A stretch of 31,845 nt of DNA from CAZCEC01 sp964497615 (GTDB lineage: Bacteria > Chloroflexota > Anaerolineae > Anaerolineales > UBA6663), in assembly GCA_964497615.1 (NCBI GenBank), contig CAZCEC010000071.1:1-31845 (forward strand), read 5' to 3'. A program made the translations under genes and the position numbers. A model generated the notes under the pieces. It searched no databases. It worked only from the letters and a program-made list of their open reading frames with translations, and was not told where the DNA came from. Shown in pieces: positions 7,242 through 15,693 of the stretch. Numbering within the stretch: the stretch's first letter is position 1; each line of letters begins with the position of its first letter.

Positions 7242-9035
7242 TCAGCGGATGCCCCAGAAGAGGGCCAGGCCGGCGAGGAAGATGACGAACAGGATAATCG
7301 TCACTGGGGCGCCCAGACGGGCATAGTCCTTGAAGCGGTAACCGCCCGGACCCATGACCAGCAGGTTGGCGGGGTGGGCGATGGGGGTGAGGAAGGCGGT
7401 GGAGGCGCCGAGGGCGACCGCCAGGGCCAGCCCGCGCGGGTCCACGCCCAGGCGCTGGGCGGCGGCGATGGCGATGGGAGCCAGCACCAGGGGCGTCACC
7501 TGGGCGCTGACAATTTGCGTGAGCAGGGTGGAGGTGAGGAACAGGCCGCCGGCCAGGGGCAAGGGGCCGAGCGCGCCCAGCACCGCGACCAGTCCATCGC
7601 CCACCAGGGCCGCGGCGCCGGTGGTGGTGAGGGCCAGGGCCAGGGGCAGCATCCCGGCGATGAGGAAGACGGTCTTCCACTCGATGGCGCGGTAGGCGTC
7701 GTTCATATCCAGGCAGCCGAAGATCAGCATGAGGACGGCGGCGGAGAAGGCGGCTTCGGCCAGGGGGAGCACGTTGCTGGCGGCCAGCACCACGGCCAGG
7801 GTGGTGAGGCCGACGGCAATGAGGGCGCGGCGCGAGACGCGCAGGGGGCCGGTATCTTCTTCCAGGACGATCAGGCCGGGCTCGTCGCGCAGCAGGGCAA
7901 TCTTGGAGCGGCGGCCCTGGAGCAATAGGGCGTCGCCGAAGCGCAGGGGGATTTCGGCCAGCGCCTCGCGCAGGGTCTGGCCCTCGCGCCAGATGGCGAG
8001 GACGCGCAGATCGTACTTCTCGCGGAAGTGCGTGTCGCGCAGGGTTTGGCCGGCGAAGGACGAGCGCGGGGCGAGGACCGCTTCCACCAGGCTGACCTGC
8101 TGCGAGGCCAACTGCCCGGACCAGGCCGGGTCGTCGGTGAGCTTGAGGCCGTGGCGGCTCAGTTCGGAGTCGTCGGTGATGCCGGTGAACAGGATGATGT
8201 CGCCTTCGAGCACCTCGTCGCGCGGGCGCGGGGCGAGATTGACGCCGCCGCCGCGCGAGATGCCCAGCACGTTGAGGCCCAACTTTTCGCCCCACTGCCC
8301 CTCCGCCAGGCTGAGGCCGGCCATGGACGAGCCGGGCTTGACGTAGCAGGCGGAGACGGCCTCAGTCATGCCGTAGGCGTCGGTGAGGGTGCCGGCGGGC
8401 CGGTCGGCTTCGGCGCCGCCCAGGCCCTGCGCGGGGAGCAGGCGGCGGCCAAAGACGGCCACGAACAAGATGCCGGCGGCGGCCATGGGCAGGCCCACGG
8501 GCACGAAGTCGAGCACACCATAGGGCGCATAGCCGCTATCCACCAGGGTGGAGCTGACCAGGATGTTGGCGGTGGTGAAGATGGTGGCCATGCCGCCCAG
8601 CAGGGAGCCAAAGGCCAGGGGCATGAGCAGACGCGAGACGCGGTGGCCGGTCTGCCGGGCCAGGCCGATGACGGCCGGCAGCAGCACGGCGGCGGCGGCG
8701 ATGGTGTTCATCACCAGGGAGAGGCTGGCGGTGGCGACCATGACCACCAGCACGGCGCGGGCCTCGCCCTGCCCGGCCAGGCGGCCCAGCAGTTGGCCCA
8801 GGATGCGGGTGGCGCCGGTGCGCTCCAACGCGGCGGTGACGATGAACAGCGAGATGACGGTGATGACGGCCGGGCGGCTGAAGCCGGAGAACAGCGTCTC
8901 GGCGGGCACCACGCCGCTGAGGCCGAGGATGACCAGCAGGGCCAGGGCCGTCAGGTCTGGGCGCAGACGACCGGAGAAGAGAACGAAGCTGGCTGCGACG
9001 ACGAGCGTGAGGACGAATAGGATTTGCAGCGTCAT
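7242..9035 (-). CDS. SLC13/DASS-family permease with two RCK_C domains
   Basis: A 597-residue inner-membrane transporter. The N-terminal membrane half (about 1-200) includes the ALERTGATRILG and SLVMNTIAAAAVLLP re-entrant segments. Two cytoplasmic TrkA-C/RCK_C domains follow (about 221-300 and 310-392), then the second membrane half (about 405-597). This layout is that of DASS-type carriers such as those for sulfate, dicarboxylates or related anions; the substrate is not evident. The ATG at 9035 is chosen: a TATAAT box ends ten bases before it, and a more upstream ATG at 9047 overlaps that box and so cannot be used by the transcript. Confidence 0.9.
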   Translation of the reverse strand: MTLQILFVLTLVVAASFVLFSGRLRPDLTALALLVILGLSGVVPAETLFSGFSRPAVITVISLFIVTAALERTGATRILGQLLGRLAGQGEARAVLVVMVATASLSLVMNTIAAAAVLLPAVIGLARQTGHRVSRLLMPLAFGSLLGGMATIFTTANILVSSTLVDSGYAPYGVLDFVPVGLPMAAAGILFVAVFGRRLLPAQGLGGAEADRPAGTLTDAYGMTEAVSACYVKPGSSMAGLSLAEGQWGEKLGLNVLGISRGGGVNLAPRPRDEVLEGDIILFTGITDDSELSRHGLKLTDDPAWSGQLASQQVSLVEAVLAPRSSFAGQTLRDTHFREKYDLRVLAIWREGQTLREALAEIPLRFGDALLLQGRRSKIALLRDEPGLIVLEEDTGPLRVSRRALIAVGLTTLAVVLAASNVLPLAEAAFSAAVLMLIFGCLDMNDAYRAIEWKTVFLIAGMLPLALALTTTGAAALVGDGLVAVLGALGPLPLAGGLFLTSTLLTQIVSAQVTPLVLAPIAIAAAQRLGVDPRGLALAVALGASTAFLTPIAHPANLLVMGPGGYRFKDYARLGAPVTIILFVIFLAGLALFWGIR

Positions 9036-9045
9036 GCCGCCCCGC

Positions 9046-9051
9046 ATTATA
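9046..9051 (-). promoter_or_regulatory. -10 element (TATAAT) of the SLC13 permease
   Basis: A consensus TATAAT on the minus strand ends ten bases before the ATG at 9035, giving a leader of three or four bases. No good -35 was found at 16-18 bases. Confidence 0.55.
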
Positions 9052-9242
9052 CGGGATGGCGGAGGCTAGGCCGGGACGCAATCTGATCCGTGCCCAACCG
9101 TTGGCCTGAACTTCAACGTGGTCCCGCTAAAAGGCGTGCGGCAGACTGCCGTTTAACGGAACCATGCCCAGGTTCAGAACCATGCGCCGGTGCGGAGTAG
9201 ATCAGGGCGCCTGTGCCCGCTGTCGAGTTAGTTGTTGAAAGG

Positions 9243-10166
9243 TCATTGGGCCGAATGCCGGATGTGGGTGCGGGCATCCGGCTCGGCGGGCGGGAGGTAG
9301 GGGGTCCAATCCTGCTGGCGCGGGGCGGCGGGCTGGAAGTCGTACCGGTCCACGCCCAGGGCGCGCAGGGTGGCGCGCTCCACCAGGGAGTAATCGGCGG
9401 GGTCCGGGCGGTTGTAGTTGAAAGGCTCCTTGAGCACGACCGGCGGGTTGGTGATGATGCGGGGCACGCCCAGGACGTTCTGCGAGGAGGCGTGCAGGAT
9501 GAAGGGGTGCAGGATGGCGAAGTCGCCGGCCGCGCCGGTGACTTCGTCGAAGCGGGCGCACTGCTCCAGGAGGGGCTGCACGTCCCAGCCATCGGCGGGG
9601 ATGCCCTCGGGGTGGGCGGCCAGGTGGCGGGCGACGACGGAGACGGAGTCGGGCGAGACGAAGGTGGCGCCGCCCTGGTGGCGCATATCGGTCCACAGGA
9701 CGATGGTGAGCAGGGCCTGCTCGGGGCTATCCAGGAAGTGGCGGAAGTAGCCGCCGTCCTTGTGCCAGCCGCCGACCGCGGGCGAGGGCGGCTGCCAGGG
9801 GCGGTCCGCGCCGTGACGGAAGTTCATGATCATGGCGTCGGACCAGTGGAAGGAGTTGACGGGGTAGAGGTTCTCGGGGGCGCGCCAGACGCGGGTTTCC
9901 AGGCGCTCTTCGCCGCCGACGACGTCGAGGAGGGCGTCCCAGGCGCGGGGCGCGACGGCGCGGATCGCCACTTCGCTTTCGCACCGCAGCCAGACGATGC
10001 CCTTCTCCCAGGTGGCGGGGTCGTCCGGGCTGTAGCCGATGCGGTCGTAGGCGCGGCTGATCCAGCGGCGGGCGTGGTCGAGGTCCACGCAGTCTTTGAT
10101 GACGCAAAAGCCGTTGTCGAATAAGGTTTGGACGTGCTCGTCGGTGAGGACGCGGTAGGCGGACAT
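9243..10166 (-). CDS. Phytanoyl-CoA dioxygenase (PhyH) family oxygenase
   Basis: A 307-residue soluble non-haem Fe(II)/2-oxoglutarate oxygenase. The facial triad is His135 and Asp137 in WHKDGGYFRHF and a distal His (His225, or His220) in FAILHPFILHASSQN; Arg236 just after is placed to hold 2-oxoglutarate. The start fits the family: LTDEHVQTLFDNGFCVIKD is the usual N-terminal helix-strand pair. PhyH proteins in bacteria hydroxylate a wide range of small molecules, so no substrate is proposed. A weak TATCAT box lies about 36 bases upstream. It is not close enough to the permease (207 bases) to call an operon. Confidence 0.85.
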   Translation of the reverse strand: MSAYRVLTDEHVQTLFDNGFCVIKDCVDLDHARRWISRAYDRIGYSPDDPATWEKGIVWLRCESEVAIRAVAPRAWDALLDVVGGEERLETRVWRAPENLYPVNSFHWSDAMIMNFRHGADRPWQPPSPAVGGWHKDGGYFRHFLDSPEQALLTIVLWTDMRHQGGATFVSPDSVSVVARHLAAHPEGIPADGWDVQPLLEQCARFDEVTGAAGDFAILHPFILHASSQNVLGVPRIITNPPVVLKEPFNYNRPDPADYSLVERATLRALGVDRYDFQPAAPRQQDWTPYLPPAEPDARTHIRHSAQ

Positions 10167-10312
10167 GGCGGGTGGTGGCTCCGGGTGAGAGGGGGTGAGG
10201 GGGGAATGATACCGCAGGTACGGTGTGCAGGTAGAAGGTGTGTAAGTGTGCGGCGCTGAGTACAGCGCGGCGTGGTAGTTTCAGGTAGTAGTTTCAGGTA
10301 GTAGCGAATTCA

Positions 10313-10420
10313 TTCGCTGGACCGTGGCGGCGCGGAGTGGCGGCGCGGAGCTCAGCCGGCGAATGGAATTCGCGCCTGGAGGCCTCCGGCCGCCGCGTCC
10401 CTCTACAGGGACGCAGGAGG
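10313..10420. repeat. GAATTCGCGCC-type dispersed repeat, copy B
   Basis: Second copy of the 5974-6057 element, sharing the GAATTCGCGCCTG core, GGCCGCCGCGTCCCTCT and CAGGGACGCAGGAGG. It has a longer insertion between the two GAATTC-like ends. Confidence 0.75.
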
Positions 10421-10511
10421 CGGCGCGCGAAGGGTATCGACGGTGAAGCAACGAGGATGACGCTGTCACCCTGAGCGCCGCACGCGGCGGGCGGGGCGGG
10501 CGCGCGAGGGG

Positions 10512-10557
10512 GCGCGCGAAGGGTATCGTCGAGGCATCGTTGAGGTCCTTCGCGCGC
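10512..10557. repeat. Palindrome with GCGCGCGAAGG arms
   Basis: GCGCGCGAAGG at 10512-10522 is exactly complementary to CCTTCGCGCGC at 10547-10557. It is the same arm as at 2610-2665. Confidence 0.7.
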
Positions 10558-10693
10558 GGGCAGGGCGGGAGGCCGGAGGGGCAGGTGACGCGCTCAGGAC
10601 GACAACAGTGACAGATAGTGATCATCACGGGCTGCGCGAAGGGGGCGCGAATTAATTCGCTACTACGGAAGGCTGAACCAGGCGGGGCGAGAG

Positions 10694-10699
10694 TATACT
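10694..10699 (+). promoter_or_regulatory. -10 element (TATACT) of leaderless type for alr
   Basis: TATACT is followed by six bases and the alr ATG, which places transcription at the start codon. A weak CTGAAC at 10673-10678 is a possible -35 with a short 15-base spacer. No ribosome-binding site is visible. Confidence 0.55.
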
Positions 10700-10705
10700 C
10701 CCCGC

Positions 10706-11821
10706 ATGGACAATCAACTGACATGGGTCGAGACGGATTTGGGCGCTATCCGGCACAACGCGCGGCGGCTGAGGGAGTTGGCAGGCGGCGCGGCGCTGAT
10801 GGCGGTGGTGAAGGCGAACGCCTATGGGCATGGGGCGGTGGGCGTGGCGCGGGCGGCGGCGGAGGCGGGGGCCGATTGGCTGGGGGTGGCGCGGCTGGGC
10901 GAGGGGCTGGAACTGCGCGCGTCAGGGATCGGGCTGCCGATCCTGGTGCTGGGCTACGTGCTGCCGGGGCAGGCGGCGGAGGCGGTGAGTGCGGGGCTGA
11001 CCCTGACGGTGTACGACATCGAGACGGCGCGGGCCTACGGCGCGAGGGCGCGGGCGATGGGGCGGCGGGCAAGGGTGCATGTGAAGGTGGACAGCGGGAT
11101 GGGGCGGCTGGGTGCCCTGGCGGCGGATGCGCCCGCGCTGGTGGCGGCCCTGCACGAGATCGAAGGCCTCGACGTGGACGGGCTGTTCACGCACTTCGCG
11201 GCGTCAGACCTGAGGGACCAGACGAGCACGGTGGCGCAGATACGGGCGCTGGATGGGGCGCTGGAGGCGCTGGACGCGGCGGGGCTGAGGCCGCCGGTGG
11301 TGCATGCGGCCAACTCGGCGGCGGTGCTGCTGCAGCCGGGGGCGCGTTACAGCATGGTCCGCAGCGGGATTCTGCTGTATGGGCTGGACCCGAGCGACGA
11401 AGTAGTCGCGCCGACCGCTTTGCGGCCGGCGCTAAGCTGGAAGACGCGGGTGGCGCAGGTGAAGGTGCTGCCGCCGGGGCACGGGGTGAGCTATGGGCCG
11501 GAGTACAGGACGACGACGCGCGAGACCCTGGCGGTGCTGCCGGTGGGCTATGCGGACGGGTGGCGGCGGGTGCCCAAGAACGTGAACGAGGTGCTGATCG
11601 GCGGGCGGCGCGCGCCCATCCGCGGGCGGGTGTGCATGGACCAGTGCGTCGCCGGGATCAGCCACGTGCCGGGCGTGCGGGTGGGCGACGAGGTGGTGTT
11701 GATCGGCGCGCAGGGGGAGGAGCGCATCAGCGCGGAGGACGTGGCGGCGCGCTGGGGGACGATCAACTATGACGTGACGAGCGGGATTATGGCCCGCGTT
11801 GAGCGGGATGTTGTGGGATAG
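10706..11821 (+). CDS. alr: Alanine racemase
   Basis: A PLP-dependent enzyme that interconverts L- and D-alanine for peptidoglycan precursors. Lys36 in AVVKANAYGHG forms the Schiff base with PLP. The opposite-face base is Tyr263 in GVSYGPEY. The VDSGMGRLG loop is at 128-136, RSGILLYG at 219-226, and the C-terminal beta domain has GRVCMDQ. At 371 residues the length is normal and every active-site element is intact. It stands alone on the plus strand, facing the minus-strand SH3b gene across a perfect 22-bp hairpin. Together with uppP it indicates a peptidoglycan-type wall. Confidence 0.97.
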   Translation: MDNQLTWVETDLGAIRHNARRLRELAGGAALMAVVKANAYGHGAVGVARAAAEAGADWLGVARLGEGLELRASGIGLPILVLGYVLPGQAAEAVSAGLTLTVYDIETARAYGARARAMGRRARVHVKVDSGMGRLGALAADAPALVAALHEIEGLDVDGLFTHFAASDLRDQTSTVAQIRALDGALEALDAAGLRPPVVHAANSAAVLLQPGARYSMVRSGILLYGLDPSDEVVAPTALRPALSWKTRVAQVKVLPPGHGVSYGPEYRTTTRETLAVLPVGYADGWRRVPKNVNEVLIGGRRAPIRGRVCMDQCVAGISHVPGVRVGDEVVLIGAQGEERISAEDVAARWGTINYDVTSGIMARVERDVVG

Positions 11822-11886
11822 GGGATGACCGACGAAGGACGGATGACGAAGGACGAAGGTAGATCAGCGGACAAGCCGTGATGCGT

Positions 11887-11943
11887 GGTGCGTGTTGCGT
11901 GTTCCGTTCGGGGAGTCAATCAACGGAACACGCAACACGCACC
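11887..11943. terminator. Perfect 22-bp hairpin between convergent genes
   Basis: The arms 11887-11908 and 11922-11943 are exactly complementary around a 13-base loop. Each arm is made of repeated GCGTGTT words. It sits between the converging alr and SH3b genes, so it could end both transcripts, although neither side has a long T-run. Confidence 0.65.
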
Positions 11944-11951
11944 AGGGGGGG

Positions 11952-12290
11952 CTACTTCTGGCTGGATTTGACGGACGGGCGCTTGGCCTTGGGCTTGGGT
12001 TTCGGCTTGGGGGCTTCTTCCTCGGCTTCCATCGCAGGCGGCTCGGGCTCGGTTTCCGCTTCGGCGCGCTCGACGGCGGAGGGGCCGAGTGCGGCCAGGT
12101 CTTCGTCGCTGATGAGGACGAACCGCTTCATGACGAAGCCTTCCTGGCCGTCGTGGTTGACCTTGAGCCAGTCGCCGGAGATGCCCAGCACCTCCATGCT
12201 CTCGGTCATGCGGATGAAGCCGATCTCCAGGGCTTCGTACTTGGGTTCGCCGCGCAGGCGCAGGTTGTCTTTGGCTCGGCCAGTGGGCAT
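11952..12290 (-). CDS. Small SH3b-domain protein with Lys/Pro tail
   Basis: 112 residues. Residues about 15-65 form a bacterial SH3-like (SH3_3) barrel: an EIGFIRMTESMEVLGISG stretch, then DWLKVNHDGQEGFVMKRFV. An acidic linker rich in Glu/Ala follows, then a basic tail of KPKPKPKAKR type. There is no signal peptide, so it is probably cytoplasmic; the basic tail might bind nucleic acid or a membrane surface, which is inference. The start is fixed by an AGGAG five bases before ATG 12290; a longer frame upstream lacks support. Confidence 0.7.
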   Translation of the reverse strand: MPTGRAKDNLRLRGEPKYEALEIGFIRMTESMEVLGISGDWLKVNHDGQEGFVMKRFVLISDEDLAALGPSAVERAEAETEPEPPAMEAEEEAPKPKPKPKAKRPSVKSSQK

Positions 12291-12726
12291 CAGGTCTCCT
12301 TTCGAGCAGGGGCGGACGAGGGGGGATTGTAGCCGGGGATGGGGGGAGGGGCAAGCGGGCGTGTGGGGGTGTGAGCCGCTGAGTACAGCGGGGGTGTGGA
12401 GGTGTGTAAGTGCGCGCCGCATGTGAGCGCGTGAGAGCGATTGGCGGTGGGAGGCGTGGACGGGTCAATGGCGAGTTCGATGGAAAGACCTGCCAGGTTT
12501 TTGAGTTGGTGATGAAGGGGACAGGAAGGAAAACCTGGCAGGTCTTGACGAGGCAATTCAGCGAAAACAGCGGCGGGAAATGCTGCAATAACCTGCGGGC
12601 CATTGGATTGGAATGGCAGGGGCCAAAGTTGGCAACTGTAACCAGGCGGTAACCGTACAGTTAAGTAGTGGTAACCTGGGCCTCATAGGCTGGACCTAGC
12701 TCGTAATTCTGCAAGGGGAAAGCAAC
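12291..12726. other. 436-bp spacer between divergent genes
   Basis: No gene is supported. It holds a CGCTGAGTACAGCG word shared with 10254-10267, one AGACC-palindrome copy (12486-12545), and a cluster of GGTAACC/GTAACC words with an ACTGTA...TACAGT inverted pair around 12635-12665, just before the large lipoprotein gene. The last may be an operator, but that is a guess. Confidence 0.5.
12486..12545. repeat. AGACC-palindrome copy 3 (60 bp)
   Basis: AGACCTGCCAGGTTTTT and AAAACCTGGCAGGTCT flank a middle unrelated to the other copies. It lies between two divergent genes, so it cannot be a simple transcript terminator here. Confidence 0.85.
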
Positions 12727-15207
12727 ATGACGCGGAGAGGCTGGCTGCATAGGGCGGGGTGGCTCGCGGTGGTGCTTGGGGCCGGGATGCTGCTGGCAAG
12801 CGCGGGTTGCCGGGCAGCAGAAACGGCTACGGCAACAGCGGCCCAGGATACGGCGACGCGCCGGCCAGACGCAACGGCGAGCGCGCGACCGTCCCTGATG
12901 GCGACGCCAAGCCCATCGCCAATGAGCACGGCAACGCGGCAGCCATTGGCGACCGTTTCGCCACACCCAACCGAACTCGTCACAACCCAACCGACGGTAG
13001 CACCGGATTTTATGTCCGGCGTGTGGGCGTCGGTGACGCCAATTGCCACGCCGGGACGAGGCTCGGACAACTACACGCTGAAGGCGTGGACGGCGCAGGA
13101 CACGCTGGGCCTGGTGGCGGCCATGGAGCAATATGCGCGCGACAACAACTGGATGTTTCCCGTCAACGTCCACCGCGGGTTTACAGATGCGCAGCCGGCG
13201 GTGCGCGTGGCGGCGCAGGAGGCCATGCTGCGCTTTGACGGGCCGGATTTTGAAGACGCGATGCGGTGGCGGATCGCGCTGTCGGATGCCTACAACTTTA
13301 GCAGCGCATCGGACGAGTGGATGCTGGCGGCGCTGGCGGCGGAATTGAACTCCGGCGAACACGCGATGAGCGCCCTGCCCGATTTGGCTCAAGCGCACGG
13401 CCTGGAAGTGGTTCAGATGGAAGAGGCGGCCAACCTGTTTGGCGTTGGGCGACCGGGGTGGGTGGTTTGGATGGGACACCCCTTCAGCTATCGCGATGGC
13501 CTGTACTTTGCGGCGCGGGCGGACGGCGCGGGCATATGGGAGTTCTATCGGCTGTGGGGGCAGTGGAACATAAACCACGGAAACGACCAGGGATTCGAAG
13601 TTGCAGACCACTCTCACGACGGCATACCAGACATCGGCATTACCTCCGGCGCGCAAAGCGGCGGCTTCTGCAGCGACCAGTTGAAAGTCTATCAATGGGA
13701 GATTGATCGATTCGCACAACTGACGGCCGGTCCCAACCTCCCGTTTGGCATCGCCACCTCCTTCTGTGACATTCGCCCCTGGTTCGAGGCCGTCGAAGCC
13801 GGCGGCGCCGATGCGATCCTGGCCGCGCGCATCGCCCCAGGCGGAGTGGGCCTATATGGGCTGTCTTTTGCCACCTATCGTTACGAGTTGCTAGGCGGGA
13901 GTTATGCCCTTAGCACGGTTTATGCGCGTGAACCGGAAGAGGCCGATGCGCTGGCAGGCGTCTGGCTCAACGCCGCGCTAGAGCAGGGGCGATATGCAGC
14001 GGCAGCGGCTCGGCTGCAGGCTATCCTCAGCGCATGGCCGAGTCAAGCCGAGGCACCGAGCCTGGGGGCAGCCTACCCGGATTTCGCGCGCTTCCAGTTG
14101 GCGTGGACCTATGCGCTCATGAACATGCCGGAGCAGGCACTAACGGAACTCCAGCACATCATTGAGCAGCCAGCCAGTCCGTCTGACGCAGTGATGACAG
14201 AGGCAGCACAGGCTTTCCTGTCCGCTTACCAGGAGGAAGACGACACTTACCGCGCGTGCGATGCGGCCCTGCGGGTGATGCGGGTGGCGCTAGGGCCACA
14301 ACTCAGGGAGGCGGACTACATAGATGGTGAGCGCTATGAAGCCGCCTGGGGGTTTGTGCCTGACAGCCCGCATGGCGACATTTGCAGCCCGCGAGTCGCG
14401 TTCTACTATCACGCTCAACAGGTTGGGACGGCTGAGACCGGGCAAGTCATTGAGCAACTGCGGCAAGCGGGATTCAGCGTGACTACCACACAGCAATCGG
14501 ATCTCAACCTGGATGGGCGGGCCGATTGGGTCATCGTCGTGGCGACGCCGAACGCCAGCCGCGCCCATATGGCGTGGGTGCTTATGAATACGCCAACGGG
14601 TTGGCGGGCGTTGCCGGCGGTCCCATGGGAGAGTAACAACTATCTCGATTGGCAACCGCCAAGTGTTCAACCCCCAACGATCGAATTGCTCAACCTGCCG
14701 GGCACCAACCAGCCAGTGGTAGGACTGCTGATCGAGGATGAGCTTCGCTTCTTCCGAGCGACTGAGCTAGGCGGTGAACCCCGACTGGTGCAGATCAGCG
14801 CGCGGATAGTTGATGTAAGGCGTTATTCTATTGAGACGCATAGCGGCGCTACACAACTGCGCACGATAAACACTCGCCGGGCGGACTGCGAGGCCTGCGG
14901 TGAAGTACACACTTGGGATGCTGACAACCTGGCGTTTTACGGCTTTGACCGGGAGGCAGCAGCAGAGACCGCAGAGCGCATGTTGTTCGAGACAGGGGAT
15001 GCGGCGCAGGCCATACCCCTGTATGAGACAGCCCTGGCAGTGAGCGGTGAGTCCTTGCGGCCACGCATCCTGTACGGTCTGGCGCTGGCGGCGGAGTTGG
15101 ACGGGGACGCGGCGCGGGCGGTGGCGGGGTACTGGCAGGTGTGGCACGACCACCCAGACTCGCCGTTCGGGGTTATGGCTGAACGAAAGCTGACTTTGAG
15201 AAATTGA
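12727..15207 (+). CDS. Large TPR-like lipoprotein of unknown function
   Basis: An 826-residue exported lipoprotein: Arg-rich N-region, hydrophobic core and lipobox ASAGC with Cys28, then a Thr/Ser/Pro/Ala linker to about residue 95. The rest is not a family I recognise. Two Asp-rich loops, DHSHDGIPD at 294-302 and DLNLDGRAD at 592-600, look like calcium-binding FG-GAP/EF-hand-type turns. Helical repeats at about 410-490 and at 755-826 (GDAAQAIPLYETAL, then GDAARAVAGYWQVW) resemble tetratricopeptide repeats. An AAGGGG precedes the ATG. Codon use is less GC-biased than in neighbouring genes, which may mark a later arrival or relaxed selection. A surface or cell-envelope role is likely; no enzyme activity is proposed. 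Confidence 0.8.
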   Translation: MTRRGWLHRAGWLAVVLGAGMLLASAGCRAAETATATAAQDTATRRPDATASARPSLMATPSPSPMSTATRQPLATVSPHPTELVTTQPTVAPDFMSGVWASVTPIATPGRGSDNYTLKAWTAQDTLGLVAAMEQYARDNNWMFPVNVHRGFTDAQPAVRVAAQEAMLRFDGPDFEDAMRWRIALSDAYNFSSASDEWMLAALAAELNSGEHAMSALPDLAQAHGLEVVQMEEAANLFGVGRPGWVVWMGHPFSYRDGLYFAARADGAGIWEFYRLWGQWNINHGNDQGFEVADHSHDGIPDIGITSGAQSGGFCSDQLKVYQWEIDRFAQLTAGPNLPFGIATSFCDIRPWFEAVEAGGADAILAARIAPGGVGLYGLSFATYRYELLGGSYALSTVYAREPEEADALAGVWLNAALEQGRYAAAAARLQAILSAWPSQAEAPSLGAAYPDFARFQLAWTYALMNMPEQALTELQHIIEQPASPSDAVMTEAAQAFLSAYQEEDDTYRACDAALRVMRVALGPQLREADYIDGERYEAAWGFVPDSPHGDICSPRVAFYYHAQQVGTAETGQVIEQLRQAGFSVTTTQQSDLNLDGRADWVIVVATPNASRAHMAWVLMNTPTGWRALPAVPWESNNYLDWQPPSVQPPTIELLNLPGTNQPVVGLLIEDELRFFRATELGGEPRLVQISARIVDVRRYSIETHSGATQLRTINTRRADCEACGEVHTWDADNLAFYGFDREAAAETAERMLFETGDAAQAIPLYETALAVSGESLRPRILYGLALAAELDGDAARAVAGYWQVWHDHPDSPFGVMAERKLTLRN

Positions 15208-15263
15208 CCAATATCCCATCCAATCTTCTCCCATCCCATCCCCTTCATCCGGTCCATCTCTCG

Positions 15264-15292
15264 CGATCCCGGACACCACGGGACGCGGGATA
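15264..15292. repeat. CGATCCCGG...CGGGAT element (also at 24451-24479)
   Basis: A 29-base unit with inverted ATCCCG/CGGGAT ends, nearly identical at 24451-24479, sits just before the promoter of the glycine operon. Confidence 0.6.
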
Positions 15293-15359
15293 GGGACTTG
15301 TGCCCCCCACCCTCCCGGCGCAGTGAGCATGTTCACCCTGAACGCCTGCCAAACGGCGC

Positions 15360-15388
15360 TTGACTTTCCCCTGCCCCCCCGGTAGACT
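15360..15388 (+). promoter_or_regulatory. Sigma70-type promoter of the glycine operon
   Basis: TTGACT at 15360-15365 and TAGACT at 15383-15388 are separated by exactly 17 bases. Transcription would start near 15395, about 25 bases before the first aptamer. Confidence 0.75.
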
Positions 15389-15418
15389 CGGCCTAATCCG
15401 ATTATTCGGCTCCACATT

Positions 15419-15693
15419 TGGGGAAGAGATCGGCTGCGGAAAAGAACCGCAGCTTGGGCCGGGGAAAGCACCCGGCCTAAGCGGGCCACGCGAGTGGTTC
15501 GCCGGCACCGAAGGTGCAAGCGGCGCGGGTGAGCGGCCCGGGGCGCGAAACTCTCAGGTAAAAGGACCCCAGGTGTGAGACCCTCTGAAAAGCGGGCGCG
15601 ACAGCCCCATCGTCGCCCCCCACCGACGGGGCAACGCCGCCCAGCGCACACCAACGCGCGGGCGCGCTGAATCTCTCAGGTCCAGAACAGAGG
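15419..15693 (+). ncRNA. Tandem glycine riboswitch (two aptamers)
   Basis: Two aptamers in series ahead of gcvH. Aptamer 1 closes with TGGGG (15419-15423) and CCCCA (15567-15571) and has the conserved CACCGAAGGTGCAA and AAACTCTCAGGTAAAAGGAC. Aptamer 2 closes with CCTCTG (15582-15587) and CAGAGG (15688-15693) and has CACCGACGGGGCAA and AATCTCTCAGGTCCAGA. Aptamer 1 carries two extra perfect 7-bp hairpins (15433-15453 and 15457-15477). P1 of aptamer 2 shares AGG (15691-15693) with the terminator stem, so glycine binding should favour read-through: an ON switch, the known mode of this class in Gram-positive gcv operons. Confidence 0.95.

Larger units (their letters stand above)
10167..10705. other. 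539-bp gene-free spacer packed with repeats
   Basis: No credible gene is seen. From left to right it holds a CGCTGAGTACAGCG word (also at 12378-12391), a twice-repeated GTAGTTTCAGGTA, the GAATTCGCGCC repeat copy B (10313-10420), two GCGCGCGAAGGGTATCG elements, and an AATT-centred palindrome GCGAATTAATTCGC near 10650. It ends with the promoter of alr. Confidence 0.7.
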
